DNA from: Acidobacteriota bacterium
GTDB taxonomy: Bacteria; Acidobacteriota; CAIWXX01
Assembly (NCBI GenBank): GCA_016191015.1
Contig: JACPPM010000238.1
Span: forward strand, 1 to 63,723
Reading direction: 5' to 3'
Length of the DNA stretch: 63,723 nt
The notes below the pieces were generated by a model that saw only the letters and a list, made by a program, of their open reading frames with translations, was not told the DNA's origin and made no database searches. Shown piece after piece: positions 52,352-60,275 of this stretch. The translations under genes were made by a program, and so were the position numbers. Position 1 is the stretch's first letter. Every line of letters begins with the position of its first letter.

Positions 52352-55300
52352 GGTCGATCTCTTCTTGATAGAGGCGCCACCTCTCAGCAGATTCGCGTGC
52401 GTCGTGGGTCGCGCGTAGAGCCCATTCTCGAACTCGTCGAAGAGGATGACTCAGGAATCTCTTGGCGGATTCCTCGGCCTCGCGGTAGCGACCGGCGATG
52501 TCGCCGGCCAGTCCACCGACGTACCATGAGCCCGCGCAGAACTCATCAAATACGCTTTCATCGTCTTCGAACTCCGTCAGAACAAACTCCGTGAGGGGTG
52601 GTACGAACATCTGACCATCAGGTGTGGAACGAGGTGCAGGGAGGAATCGAGCGATCTTCTGTGCACCCCGACGGCCATTGGACCGAAGCCAGTTCATGGT
52701 GTTCTCGTGAGGTATCGCCGAGAACAGCGAGCGTCCGTGCGTGATATCGAGACGCCTACCATGTCTTGAGCTCAGGAGTAGGCGACCGACTTCCCGCATG
52801 ACTTCATCCGGATTAGCTCTCGCCAGTACGACTGAAACCTTTTCCGCGTCGTCGGACAGCGCATATTCTCCTTCAAAGAGACCTTTGACGGCCGCGCGAA
52901 TGGTCCGGGTGGGCTCGGCCCCCATCAACTCCTTGAGCACCACCAGCCAGTGAAGGCACTCCTCCGCCGTGACGAATCCGCCCGCCTCAATTAGTTTCCA
53001 GATCAGGATTCGCGTTTGCCTGTGGGCCACCACTGGTGCCTCCCCGCTTCGCTTCTTCTGCTCGATCCGGGCCGTGAGCGATTCCAAGGCAAGTTGGCGA
53101 GCAAGCTCATCCTTCCCCTTCGTCGCAGCATCTACCAATCGGCCGAACAGCTCACGAAACTCGCGATCGCCAATTGAATGGCCGATCCAGCCCCGCAGAA
53201 GATTTCCCAAATGAATTGGCGTCAGCAGGCCCTTGTCGTAGAGTCGTAGAGCACGAGACACTGGACTTGCCGCGTCGCCGATGCCAATCGACAAATCGAA
53301 AGCCGCGCGGGGGGCCACGACTTCCATCTCGTCCAGTCCCGCGGACAATCGACCGGTCAGATGCGGCCGCGAATCCATCAGTCCCATTACGTAGCCTTTG
53401 GCGAATTCGATGCGGGAGTGATGCCTGGTAGCCTCCAGGACCACGTCGAGGAATCGGGCATCTTCGTCGAGCTCGCCCAACTCTCGACCAAAAGTCTCGG
53501 CGCTTCGGGCCTGATCCGAAAAGAGCCATTCCACATCATTGAGGAGCGATGTCGGGGATTGCTGATACTTGGTTGCGAGCGCTCTGATCTCTGCCAACCA
53601 AGACTCCTCACCGGCCGAAGTGGAGTCACGATGGGAGGCCTTTCCCACGAGCACCCGAAGTCGGCCGTGGAGGTCCCGCGGAATCAACGAATCGATCCAT
53701 TGTCTGACCTGTAGAACATATGCCTCCGCCTGTTCCGGCTTTTCAGAATCCCTGTCAACGTCGTACTGCACGAATTCCTCTCCAACCTCGAGCAGGCTCG
53801 CCCGCAATTCGTCGGAGATGTTTCTTGCTTCGAACATTGCAACCACATCGTCGAGATATCCAGCGCGCAGCAAGTGTCTCAGCCTCGAGATCACGATTCG
53901 ATGCGACCCCGTAACAAGGAGGCTGTCTTCACCATGGCTGAGTTCTCGAAGCAACTGTACGGCTTGTTCCAGGCACTCGCGTTCCTCCGAAAGCGTAGAC
54001 GGCCTCCAGTCTGGCGGTGGGATCGTACCAGCCACGAGAGTCGGCGATGGGTGCCCCACCGCGAGTTCCTCGAAAATCCCATCCAGAGCATCTAGCGCAA
54101 GAGATACAACCTCTCTCCGCTCGGAGAGGAGCCTAACCTTGAGGGGCTCCATCCTCCTCCGAAATGGAGTCGGTGTGCCTGAAAGGTGGATTCTGAAAAG
54201 CTCCGTCCAGATTCTCCTCGCGTTATTCGCGATATTCGGCTCAGTCTCCTCAACTGCCAGCTCGAGCAGAACGGATTCCACTTCATCGAACATTTCCTGC
54301 AGATGACCGAGATCCTGCAGGAGCCAGACGAGCTTGCGCCGCGGATTTCTCCCGTTCTCGGCTTGCGAGAGAAGATTCAGCGTCCCTTCCCGCGAAGCTT
54401 TGTGCACGAGGTTTCGCAGAATGGACAGATAAGGCTTGGGATCGATCCGTGCGAGAGCGATTATTCGATCTGTTGTTGCTGTGTCTGCCAAACTCTGAGG
54501 TTGAAGTGTCGTAGCCCATTGGAGGAAGTAAGACGATACCGAACCGCGCACCTCTGGGCTGGCATCCCTTTGCACCCTATCGAGGAAGGATGGCAGAAGG
54601 CGCGGGGGTATCCGCATGAGGAAGGCGGCAGGATCATATTCGGCGCGGGTCTTCCACGCCGAGGCAAGAAGCGCGCGAGCGGCCACGGCAGGGGCCACTC
54701 GGAAGTATCGACCGACTTTTCTCACGACACCACCGTTGCTCTCCAGCCGGTTGGCCATCTCAATCAGCTCGTCCTTGTCCATTCCGACCCAATAGGACAG
54801 AAGGACTATTTCCTCCTGAGCCGGGCCTTTGAATGCGACCTTCATCTGCAGGGACAAAGCCTCCGCAACTTTCGACTCCTGCTGTGTGAGGCGGACTGCA
54901 AGATAATCAGGAACAGATGACGGAACCGCCCCTTTGCCCGAGGCCACGGTCGTCTGCCGATCGTTCGCGCACATATCGGCCGCAAAGCGGATGTTGTCGC
55001 CGGCCAGTTTCAGATAGGCCAACCTGCGTTCAGCAGGAACGCCCGGGAAGTTCCGATCGAGTATGTCCGTGATGACTTGCGATGGGAGAGGATCAATCCA
55101 GATGGCGTCATCGGGGCAGGCCTGTCTGGACGCGCTATCGACAAGGATTGCCCTGATCCTGTGCTCGTGTCCCTGAATCAACTGGGCCGCCGCCACACGG
55201 GTCTCGGTATCGCAATCATCAACCACAAGAATGGCGGTGACGGACTGATCCACGAGCAGCGTTCTTGCCACTCTGCCGACGTCTTCGGAATCGACATAAA

Positions 55301-56057
55301 GGACCGTGCCATCAGCACCGGGGATTTTAGACAGGCACTCGCAGAGAAAGCGTCTCTTTCCTGACCCACTCGCGCCCCTCAGGACCAAGATACTGTGTTT
55401 GCAGGACACCGAGAACGCAATGTGATTCATAATCGCCGTCTCGACTTCCATCCGTGCCTGAACGTCGATGTAGAGAGGCGTATTCCCAATCACGGACTTC
55501 GCCCGTATCCGAAGTGGGAGGGCGGCGCCGGCCAATTCCGGCCGGAAGAACTCTACTACCAAGGAAGGGAATCGAGAGGCCCACGCCGCCAGGTCGTCGG
55601 CGCTGACGACGAGTGGATCGGGCGCGGCTGGATTCAGTTTTCTCGCCTCGATGCGTAGAAGAGCCTCCCAATTGGCTTTCTTTGGCGCTGCAATGGAGTC
55701 GCACACACAGAGACGATACGCGCCTCCTTGCAGAAGATTGGACTTGACGAAGGGGTTCTGCAGTTCCCTCAAGAGCTGTGCTTTACGGACGTCGACTGCA
55801 GCCCGTGCTTTGTATTGCCAGACGCTCGGCACCCCGAACCGCCCGGTAGGATCATTCGGAATGGGGGCCTTGACCAGAGTGTCGACTCCTCCGTCGGGCT
55901 GGTTCGTTTGGATATTGGTGTGAACAAAAGCGTCTGGGAGTCCTCCAGCGAACGCTTGCGACCGAATGAGGGAATCGACAAATTTGGTGAACTTGTCGCC
56001 ACCAGGCGAACGGGTGTGGTTGATCACATCCCGAGCGTCTACGCTCCACAAACTCAT
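52344..56057 (-). CDS. PD-(D/E)XK nuclease fused to a STAND-like NTPase with helical repeats
   Basis: The 1237-aa protein begins with a restriction-type nuclease domain (~1-170; D-GGVD near 55 and VWQYKA near 80 give a D...QxK active site; QGGAYRLCVC and ADDLAAWASRFPSLV follow). A P-loop domain comes next (LVLRGASGSGKRRFLC ~226-240, Walker B AILVVDDCD ~276). The remaining ~850 residues are alpha-helical repeats of TPR/HEAT kind. This matches the plan of Avs-type antiviral NTPases and other nuclease-STAND proteins: tail senses, NTPase oligomerises, nuclease acts. The Arg after the P-loop Lys replaces Thr/Ser. Start is 4 nt after vapC. The 3' end is copied in the scar at 50692. Confidence 0.75.
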   Translation of the reverse strand: MSLWSVDARDVINHTRSPGGDKFTKFVDSLIRSQAFAGGLPDAFVHTNIQTNQPDGGVDTLVKAPIPNDPTGRFGVPSVWQYKARAAVDVRKAQLLRELQNPFVKSNLLQGGAYRLCVCDSIAAPKKANWEALLRIEARKLNPAAPDPLVVSADDLAAWASRFPSLVVEFFRPELAGAALPLRIRAKSVIGNTPLYIDVQARMEVETAIMNHIAFSVSCKHSILVLRGASGSGKRRFLCECLSKIPGADGTVLYVDSEDVGRVARTLLVDQSVTAILVVDDCDTETRVAAAQLIQGHEHRIRAILVDSASRQACPDDAIWIDPLPSQVITDILDRNFPGVPAERRLAYLKLAGDNIRFAADMCANDRQTTVASGKGAVPSSVPDYLAVRLTQQESKVAEALSLQMKVAFKGPAQEEIVLLSYWVGMDKDELIEMANRLESNGGVVRKVGRYFRVAPAVAARALLASAWKTRAEYDPAAFLMRIPPRLLPSFLDRVQRDASPEVRGSVSSYFLQWATTLQPQSLADTATTDRIIALARIDPKPYLSILRNLVHKASREGTLNLLSQAENGRNPRRKLVWLLQDLGHLQEMFDEVESVLLELAVEETEPNIANNARRIWTELFRIHLSGTPTPFRRRMEPLKVRLLSERREVVSLALDALDGIFEELAVGHPSPTLVAGTIPPPDWRPSTLSEERECLEQAVQLLRELSHGEDSLLVTGSHRIVISRLRHLLRAGYLDDVVAMFEARNISDELRASLLEVGEEFVQYDVDRDSEKPEQAEAYVLQVRQWIDSLIPRDLHGRLRVLVGKASHRDSTSAGEESWLAEIRALATKYQQSPTSLLNDVEWLFSDQARSAETFGRELGELDEDARFLDVVLEATRHHSRIEFAKGYVMGLMDSRPHLTGRLSAGLDEMEVVAPRAAFDLSIGIGDAASPVSRALRLYDKGLLTPIHLGNLLRGWIGHSIGDREFRELFGRLVDAATKGKDELARQLALESLTARIEQKKRSGEAPVVAHRQTRILIWKLIEAGGFVTAEECLHWLVVLKELMGAEPTRTIRAAVKGLFEGEYALSDDAEKVSVVLARANPDEVMREVGRLLLSSRHGRRLDITHGRSLFSAIPHENTMNWLRSNGRRGAQKIARFLPAPRSTPDGQMFVPPLTEFVLTEFEDDESVFDEFCAGSWYVGGLAGDIAGRYREAEESAKRFLSHPLRRVREWALRATHDARESAERWRLYQEEIDLE

Positions 56058-56061
56058 TGGG

Positions 56062-56433
56062 CTATTTGACCTTGTACGGAATGAGCACGAACGGCCATTT
56101 CTGAGGCGGAAAGTCCTTCGAGTTGCGCGTGACGAGACGGAGGCCGTTCATCTGAGCAAGGGCAGCCTGGAAGGCGTCGGGCAGCCTCCAACGAGTCTCG
56201 CGACGTAGACGGGCGGCGAGGTCAGCAACCGTTTTGTCGATCGGGAGCGTCGGAAAGCAATCCAGGAGTCGCCGGGCCGCTGTTGAGCCTAGCGCGTCGA
56301 ACCCTGAGAGGACCTCCGCGCGTGTGATAACGGAGATTACCGCATCATTGTGAGTGCGCGCCAAGTACTGCGTGGCTTGTGGGACGTCGTTGAAATGATC
56401 GATGAGGATGACTGAGTCCAAGAGGAACTTCAC
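56062..56433 (-). CDS. vapC: VapC-type PIN-domain toxin
   Basis: The start GTG 56433 (VKFLLDSVILIDHF) overlaps the vapB stop by 4 nt; the ATG at 56448 is the alternative. The protein is 123 aa. PIN-domain acidic residues are visible: D in FLLDSVILIDH, E in ITRAEVLSGF, D in LPDAFQAA and a late D in TRNSKDFP. VapC toxins cleave tRNA or rRNA and are neutralised by VapB. Its stop is 4 nt before the nuclease-NTPase ATG, so the toxin-antitoxin pair leads the defence-type operon. The 3' half is duplicated in the scar at 50810-50989. Confidence 0.9.
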   Translation of the reverse strand: MKFLLDSVILIDHFNDVPQATQYLARTHNDAVISVITRAEVLSGFDALGSTAARRLLDCFPTLPIDKTVADLAARLRRETRWRLPDAFQAALAQMNGLRLVTRNSKDFPPQKWPFVLIPYKVK

Positions 56434-56672
56434 CGACGCCCCTGCCATTCCCGTCGACGCATACGCTGGTAGTCGAGACCGTCTCCCTTGCGCCAGATGC
56501 CACTAGTTTGGCGGAGGATTTCTTTGAAATCTGGAGATTCGGCACTCCACTCACGCCTGAGCCGGCGCACGGCATCCCGCACAATCTGCGTCATGGGAAC
56601 GTCTCGTTCCTTGGCCATCCGGTCCAGCCACTCCTTGTCTTGTGGGTCGAGGCTCACAATTGTTCGCGTCAT
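56430..56672 (-). CDS. vapB: Ribbon-helix-helix antitoxin VapB
   Basis: The 80-aa protein has an RHH/CopG N-terminus (TRTIVSLDPQDKEWLDRMAKERDVPMTQIVRDAVRRL) and a toxin-neutralising tail rich in Arg/Trp. The ATG at 56672 follows GAGGAGG. RHH antitoxins bind their own operator, and a repeated TGATATCA site lies upstream. Confidence 0.88.
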   Translation of the reverse strand: MTRTIVSLDPQDKEWLDRMAKERDVPMTQIVRDAVRRLRREWSAESPDFKEILRQTSGIWRKGDGLDYQRMRRREWQGRR

Positions 56673-56692
56673 CCTTCGGGCGTCCTCCTCAA

Positions 56693-56734
56693 CGATATCA
56701 ACCTCATCATAATGATATCATGAAGAGGCCTGAA
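56693..56734 (-). promoter_or_regulatory. vapB promoter and operator
   Basis: GATATCA occurs at 56694-56700 and 56714-56720, 20 nt (two helical turns) apart. The second lies in the perfect palindrome TGATATCA. On the minus strand a -10 TATGAT (56711-56706) lies between them, with a weak -35 TTCAGG 17 nt upstream (56734-56729). This geometry fits autorepression by the RHH antitoxin and would drive the whole operon. Confidence 0.55.
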
Positions 56735-56812
56735 CCGGAACGGTGGGGCGGGACCGTGGAATCGTATCTCTATTCACTCTACGACTACGAGCGGTGACTT
56801 GCGCGCTCTGAC

Positions 56813-56852
56813 GACACGTTGGCAAAGAACAGGCCGCTCGGCGGCCTAGCCG
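56813..56852 (+). repeat. Family B2 end box, solo copy
   Basis: ACACGTTGGCAAAGAACAGG and GGCCGCTCGGCGGCCTAGCC match the terminal box of the B2 repeat at 42241-42279. It stands without the rest of the repeat, about 140 nt upstream of vapB, on the island's internal side. Confidence 0.6.
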
Positions 56853-56876
56853 AGCGGCTCGAAGATTGATGAGCTA

Positions 56877-57053
56877 TTGACAGGTAGCACCAACGGCGGG
56901 GAACCGCCTACGATTCGTCATGCGACGCTGTTCGATCGCCTCCGCCGCCTCGACGAGGAAATCGAGGGCCGCAAGGATCTCGACGCCGTCATCACCTTCC
57001 TTGACGCCTTCCTCGCTAGAAAGCAATTCCAGCGCATGGCCGCCTCTGCCTGA
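56877..57053 (+). CDS. Small ORF or gene remnant, 58 aa
   Basis: A TTG-started frame encodes an amphipathic helical peptide with H-A-T-L-F-D-R-L-R-R-L-D-E-E and VITFLDAFLARKQFQ. Codon use is gene-like, but there is no ribosome site. It resembles the C-terminal part of a helical-bundle protein, possibly hemerythrin-like; the upstream part would be missing. It is below the ORF-track size limit. The rest of the gap 56673-57192 is repeat or unrecognised. Confidence 0.3.
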   Translation: MTGSTNGGEPPTIRHATLFDRLRRLDEEIEGRKDLDAVITFLDAFLARKQFQRMAASA

Positions 57054-57068
57054 TACCCCATCTGTCAT

Positions 57069-57176
57069 CCGGAAAACTAGCATCCAGCGAGACGGTCCGC
57101 CCCATCGCCGGCAGAGCCTGAGCCGGAGCCCCGCCGGCGCGGTACGCCCTCCGGAAAGCTAGCGATACGGTCCGCC
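57069..57176 (+). repeat. Direct repeat CCGGAAARCTAGC ... GGTCCGCC
   Basis: Two copies (57069-57101 and 57151-57176) share CCGGAAAACTAGC / CCGGAAAGCTAGC and end in ACGGTCCGCC, with a 7-nt length difference between the two blocks. They lie just after the immunity-candidate gene (minus strand). Confidence 0.5.
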
Positions 57177-57192
57177 ATATTTCCTCTTTCCC

Positions 57193-57687
57193 TTACAGCC
57201 ACCCGCCAATGACCAGGATAGCAATGGCGATCAGGGCCAGTGTGATCACCCAAAGCAGTACATGAGGAATCCAAGAGATACCAGCGAAGGCGGAGTGTAG
57301 CACCCTCCTGAATCTGCTATTCGGCGATCCTAGCGCGTGTGCGTATATGTGGGCGAAGACGGCCGTCAAACATAAGAGAGCGAGAATCCTGAATATCGGA
57401 TCAATCTGGACTCTGATACTGAGGGCAGGCCAACCAACGAAGATGTTGAAGACCGCGGTTGCACAGTGGAAAGCGATGCGTCGGAGGGCCGTCATGGGAA
57501 GCCATCCACATCCCTGTCCAACGGAGCGTGAGCCGATTTCAAAGATGATGACCGCGATGGCCCAAGCAAACAGAGGCAATGCGCAAGGGGGACCGCTGGC
57601 ATACCTTCCAAATGCCTCGGATGCAAGCAACATCGCAAAGTTCGAAAGAAACCAAGCAAGGTATGGACAAAAGTGCATCGTTGCCAT
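57193..57687 (-). CDS. Multi-TM protein, candidate immunity protein for the Rhs tip
   Basis: About 164 aa from ATG 57687 (GTG 57693 and ATG 57678 also possible; GAGG at 57688-57691 best suits 57678). It has four or five TM helices (FLSNFAMLLASEAFG, LFAWAIAVIIFEIG, ILALLCLTAVFAHIYAHAL, VLLWVITLALIAIAILVIGGWL). No family was recognised. It follows the rhs gene by 14 nt or less on the same strand, the usual position of an immunity gene. A membrane-embedded immunity protein would fit a toxin tip acting on membranes, but this is inference. Confidence 0.6.
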   Translation of the reverse strand: MATMHFCPYLAWFLSNFAMLLASEAFGRYASGPPCALPLFAWAIAVIIFEIGSRSVGQGCGWLPMTALRRIAFHCATAVFNIFVGWPALSIRVQIDPIFRILALLCLTAVFAHIYAHALGSPNSRFRRVLHSAFAGISWIPHVLLWVITLALIAIAILVIGGWL

Positions 57688-57701
57688 CCTCACGCAACGG
57701 C

Positions 57702-59030
57702 TTAGAGAGGAGACCAGTCAGAATCGGTGAACGGGGCTAGTCGGCATCCACCGAGGCAGTTGTCGACAGCAATCGGCGGTGTGTCTGGTTCATTGCAGCA
57801 CTTGTCTTTCGGCACCAGCTTCACGAACGCATGCGGGATGATACGTCGTTTCGTGAAAGTACTGCTCACGGATGGCCAGCCAGCGTAGATGACCTCCGGG
57901 TCCCAGCACTTCAATTGCCCGTTCAGCGCATCTACAAGGCCGCTAGCATTGTACTCGCATCCATATCCAGCGCCCTTGAATAGATCTCCGCTGCACGCCT
58001 GAGCACTGAAGGTCCTGCCCCTGGTCCTCTCGCAAATGGAGAGGGCCACGAAAAGCTCTCTCGTCCTATCAAGAGCCGTGCAGCAAAGGCCGAAGGGATC
58101 CAGAGAATCAGCCGGACTGTTCCGAACGTATCGGTAATGATTGACATCAGACTTGAAATCCAAGGGATCCTCCGCCGTGAACCGCCCGCTGTGCGGGTCA
58201 TAGTATCTCGCGCGATAGAAATACGTGCCAGTCTCCGGATCCCACTCGCGCGATGTGTATCGGTAGGCGTCATTCCAGCCTGTGCTCGACGACGGTAGTA
58301 ACTGGCCGAAGGAGTCGTAGTTGAACGTGGCGACGATGTTGAAAGCGGCGGTGTTGTCGTCGCGGATGTGGCGGATGGTTCCGAGGCCGTCGGCCAGGTA
58401 GTAGTACAGCCGGCTGTCGGCGCCGGCGGTGGCGATCGGTTCGTCGATTCCGGGGCCGTGGGCGTAGGTGCGTTGGACTTGCCCGTCGGGGGCGAGCTCG
58501 GCCCAGATGTCTTCGCCGTGGTAGATGTAGCGCGTGAGAAGGCCGTTGACACTCTTGGCGATCCGGCGCCCGAGGGCGTCGTAGTAGTAGTCGGCCGAGG
58601 TCAACAGGTTACTACCGATGTCGTACTTCCGGTAGGCTGTCATCCGATTCTCGCTATTGAAGACGTACTCATGGCGCTCGCCATTCACCTTGCTGATCTT
58701 GCCTGTGCAGTTTCCGTCGGCGTCGTAGCTGTACGTGAATTCCGCGTCATCGAGAAGCTGGTTGGCTGCGTTGTAAACGTAGCTGGAAGACAGATGTGAG
58801 CTGAGGCGGTTACCCACCGGGTCGTAGGTGAAGCTTTCCGAGGGGTCGAGCGGGTGGGTCGCGCTCACCACCTGGTACTTGTCGTCATACCCGTAGGCGT
58901 GGCGTCCCTGGTCATCATCCATCGCGACCCGATTTCCCGCTGCGTCGTACTCATACGCGTACCGCCGCTGCACGAATCCCCCCGCATCCCGGTGAGCAAG
59001 CTCGAGTAGCTCGCCCGCGAGGTCGTACTG
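57702..59030 (-). pseudogene. 5'-truncated Rhs/YD-repeat gene with variable Cys-rich C-terminal tip
   Basis: About 440 residues remain. YD repeats (YAYEYDAAGNRVAMDDDQGRH, YDALGRRIAKSVNG) and the Rhs core end are clear (YRYTSREWDPETGTYFYRARYYDPHSGRFTAEDPLDF, NSPADSLDPFGL). A 125-residue tip with about 12 Cys follows (CCTALDRTR, SAQACSGDLF, CWDPEVIYAG, CCNEPDTPP). The tip family is not recognised. Upstream of 59030 the ORF continues only as antisense of a duplicated GNAT fragment, so the N-terminal Rhs shell is missing. Rhs tips are polymorphic toxins in interbacterial competition. The tip may survive as an orphan module with its immunity gene. Confidence 0.75.
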
Positions 59031-59423
59031 CCGCTTCTCGCCATCAATGAAGGCAAGATTGTCGGGGACGCGACGCTGCACCGGACACACCGGGGATGGT
59101 CGTCTCACGTGAGAGAAATCCGCGTGGTTGTCGCGCGAGCCTTCCAGCGCAACGGACTCGGCACGACCCTCGCCAAGTACCTCGTCCGCCATGCCATCTC
59201 CGTCGGGCTGGACGAGATGGTCGGCGAAGTCATCGACAACCAGGTCGGCGCGCGCCGCGCATTCGAGCGGCTCGGGTTCCATCCCGAAGCCGTGCTGAAG
59301 GGACATGTCAAGGACATCCACGGCATGAAGCGCGACCTGGTCATCCTGGCCAACGACGTCAGCCACATCTGGGAGAAGATGGAAGCGATGGTCGCGGACT
59401 TCTCGCCGACATTCGGGGGGTAG
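59031..59423 (+). pseudogene. Duplicated 3' fragment of the GNAT gene
   Basis: It matches 50233-50627 nearly base for base (REIRVVVARAFQRNGLGTTLAK to the stop), with a handful of substitutions. The 5' third, including the start, is absent. The junction to rhs lies within TACTGCCGCTTCTCGCC, which is present in similar form (GTGCTGCCGCTTCTCGCC) in the intact gene. Similarity stops a few bases after the stop codon. It marks the right edge of the island. Confidence 0.85.
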
Positions 59424-59451
59424 CCGGCCAGCACCGCTCGGTGCCCTATTC

Positions 59452-59605
59452 CGCAATACCACCAGGTCACCAAGGCACCAAGAAACCACCAAGGGGCTTC
59501 TTCTCCCACCTCTTGGTGCGGCTTGGTGTCCTGGAGTCTTGGTGGTTTGGACGGCCAGTTTTCCTTCCCGCCGCTGACGACATGTTGCCAGGAATAGGGC
59601 GATCA
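59452..59605. repeat. Family A-type inverted arms plus diverged B2 end box
   Basis: Periodic CCACCAGG/CACCAAG units (59456-59492) face CTTGGTG/TGGAGTC/TTGGTGGT units (59510-59552). A diverged B2 end box (GACATGTTGCCAGGAATAGG) follows at 59578-59605. It lies between the GNAT fragment and the asparaginase gene; the unit resembles 1318-1396. Confidence 0.6.
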
Positions 59606-59610
59606 GCCGG

Positions 59611-60099
59611 CTAACGAACCCGCTCGAAGATTCCCTCCGACTTGTTCTTGCGCACGTTGTCCCATCGGAAGTAGCAGGCGTTCATGGCGATGTAGGCGCC
59701 ATGGGGCAGAATCTGTGCGAATGACAGGGCGCTCCCCAGATTGAACAGCCCATCCGAGCTGCCGAAGGCGTAGGGCACCATCGCTCCCGTGAGGACGATT
59801 GTCTTTGCAAGGTTCGCCTCGCCGATCAGGCGGACGGTCTCCGCCATGGTGTCGGTGCCATGAGTGATTACTATCCGGTCCTCCTCTGCCTGCCGGCAGT
59901 TTTCCAGGATGAGGTGGCGGTCGGCGTCACTCATTTCCAGGCTGTCGACCATCATCAGCGTCCTGACCTTCACCTGATGCCGGCACCGTCCGAGACGCAA
60001 CATCTCGTGGACATGGGTATCCTTGAAGTATAGCCGTCCGCCGATCTCGTCGTACTCCTTGTCGAACGTTCCGCCCGTGATGAAAAGCCTGATCAGCAT
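59611..60099 (-). CDS. Single-domain L-asparaginase-like protein
   Basis: The 162-aa protein matches the N-terminal half of type I/II asparaginases: LFITGGTFDKEYDE (nucleophile Thr region) and DRIVITHGTDTMAET (second Thr/Asp), then KTIVLTGAMVPYAF. It lacks the usual C-terminal domain, as in the short asparaginase-domain family, so it is probably intact. Activity on asparagine is not assured. A fragment of this gene (81% or so by eye) is copied into the scar at 50990-51080. Confidence 0.82.
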   Translation of the reverse strand: MLIRLFITGGTFDKEYDEIGGRLYFKDTHVHEMLRLGRCRHQVKVRTLMMVDSLEMSDADRHLILENCRQAEEDRIVITHGTDTMAETVRLIGEANLAKTIVLTGAMVPYAFGSSDGLFNLGSALSFAQILPHGAYIAMNACYFRWDNVRKNKSEGIFERVR

Positions 60100-60275
60100 G
60101 ACAGCTCCTTCGCTCGCCTTCGCGCCTCAGCTTATCAGATCTCCCGGGCGCCCGAGAATGTGCGTGCAGAACGTCCTCCGTTGGACGAGGTCACCTGCAG
60201 CGGCCCGGGCGGCTGCTCCCGGCAGTTGCCCGTCCCCCCCGCGCGCTGGTAGACTCCATTCATGCGAGGGAGGGG

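Noticed and set aside
59031-59492. Upstream part of the 57702-59492 ORF as the start of an intact Rhs protein
   Set aside because: It is the antisense of the duplicated GNAT fragment and shows no Rhs sequence; the open frame is accidental.
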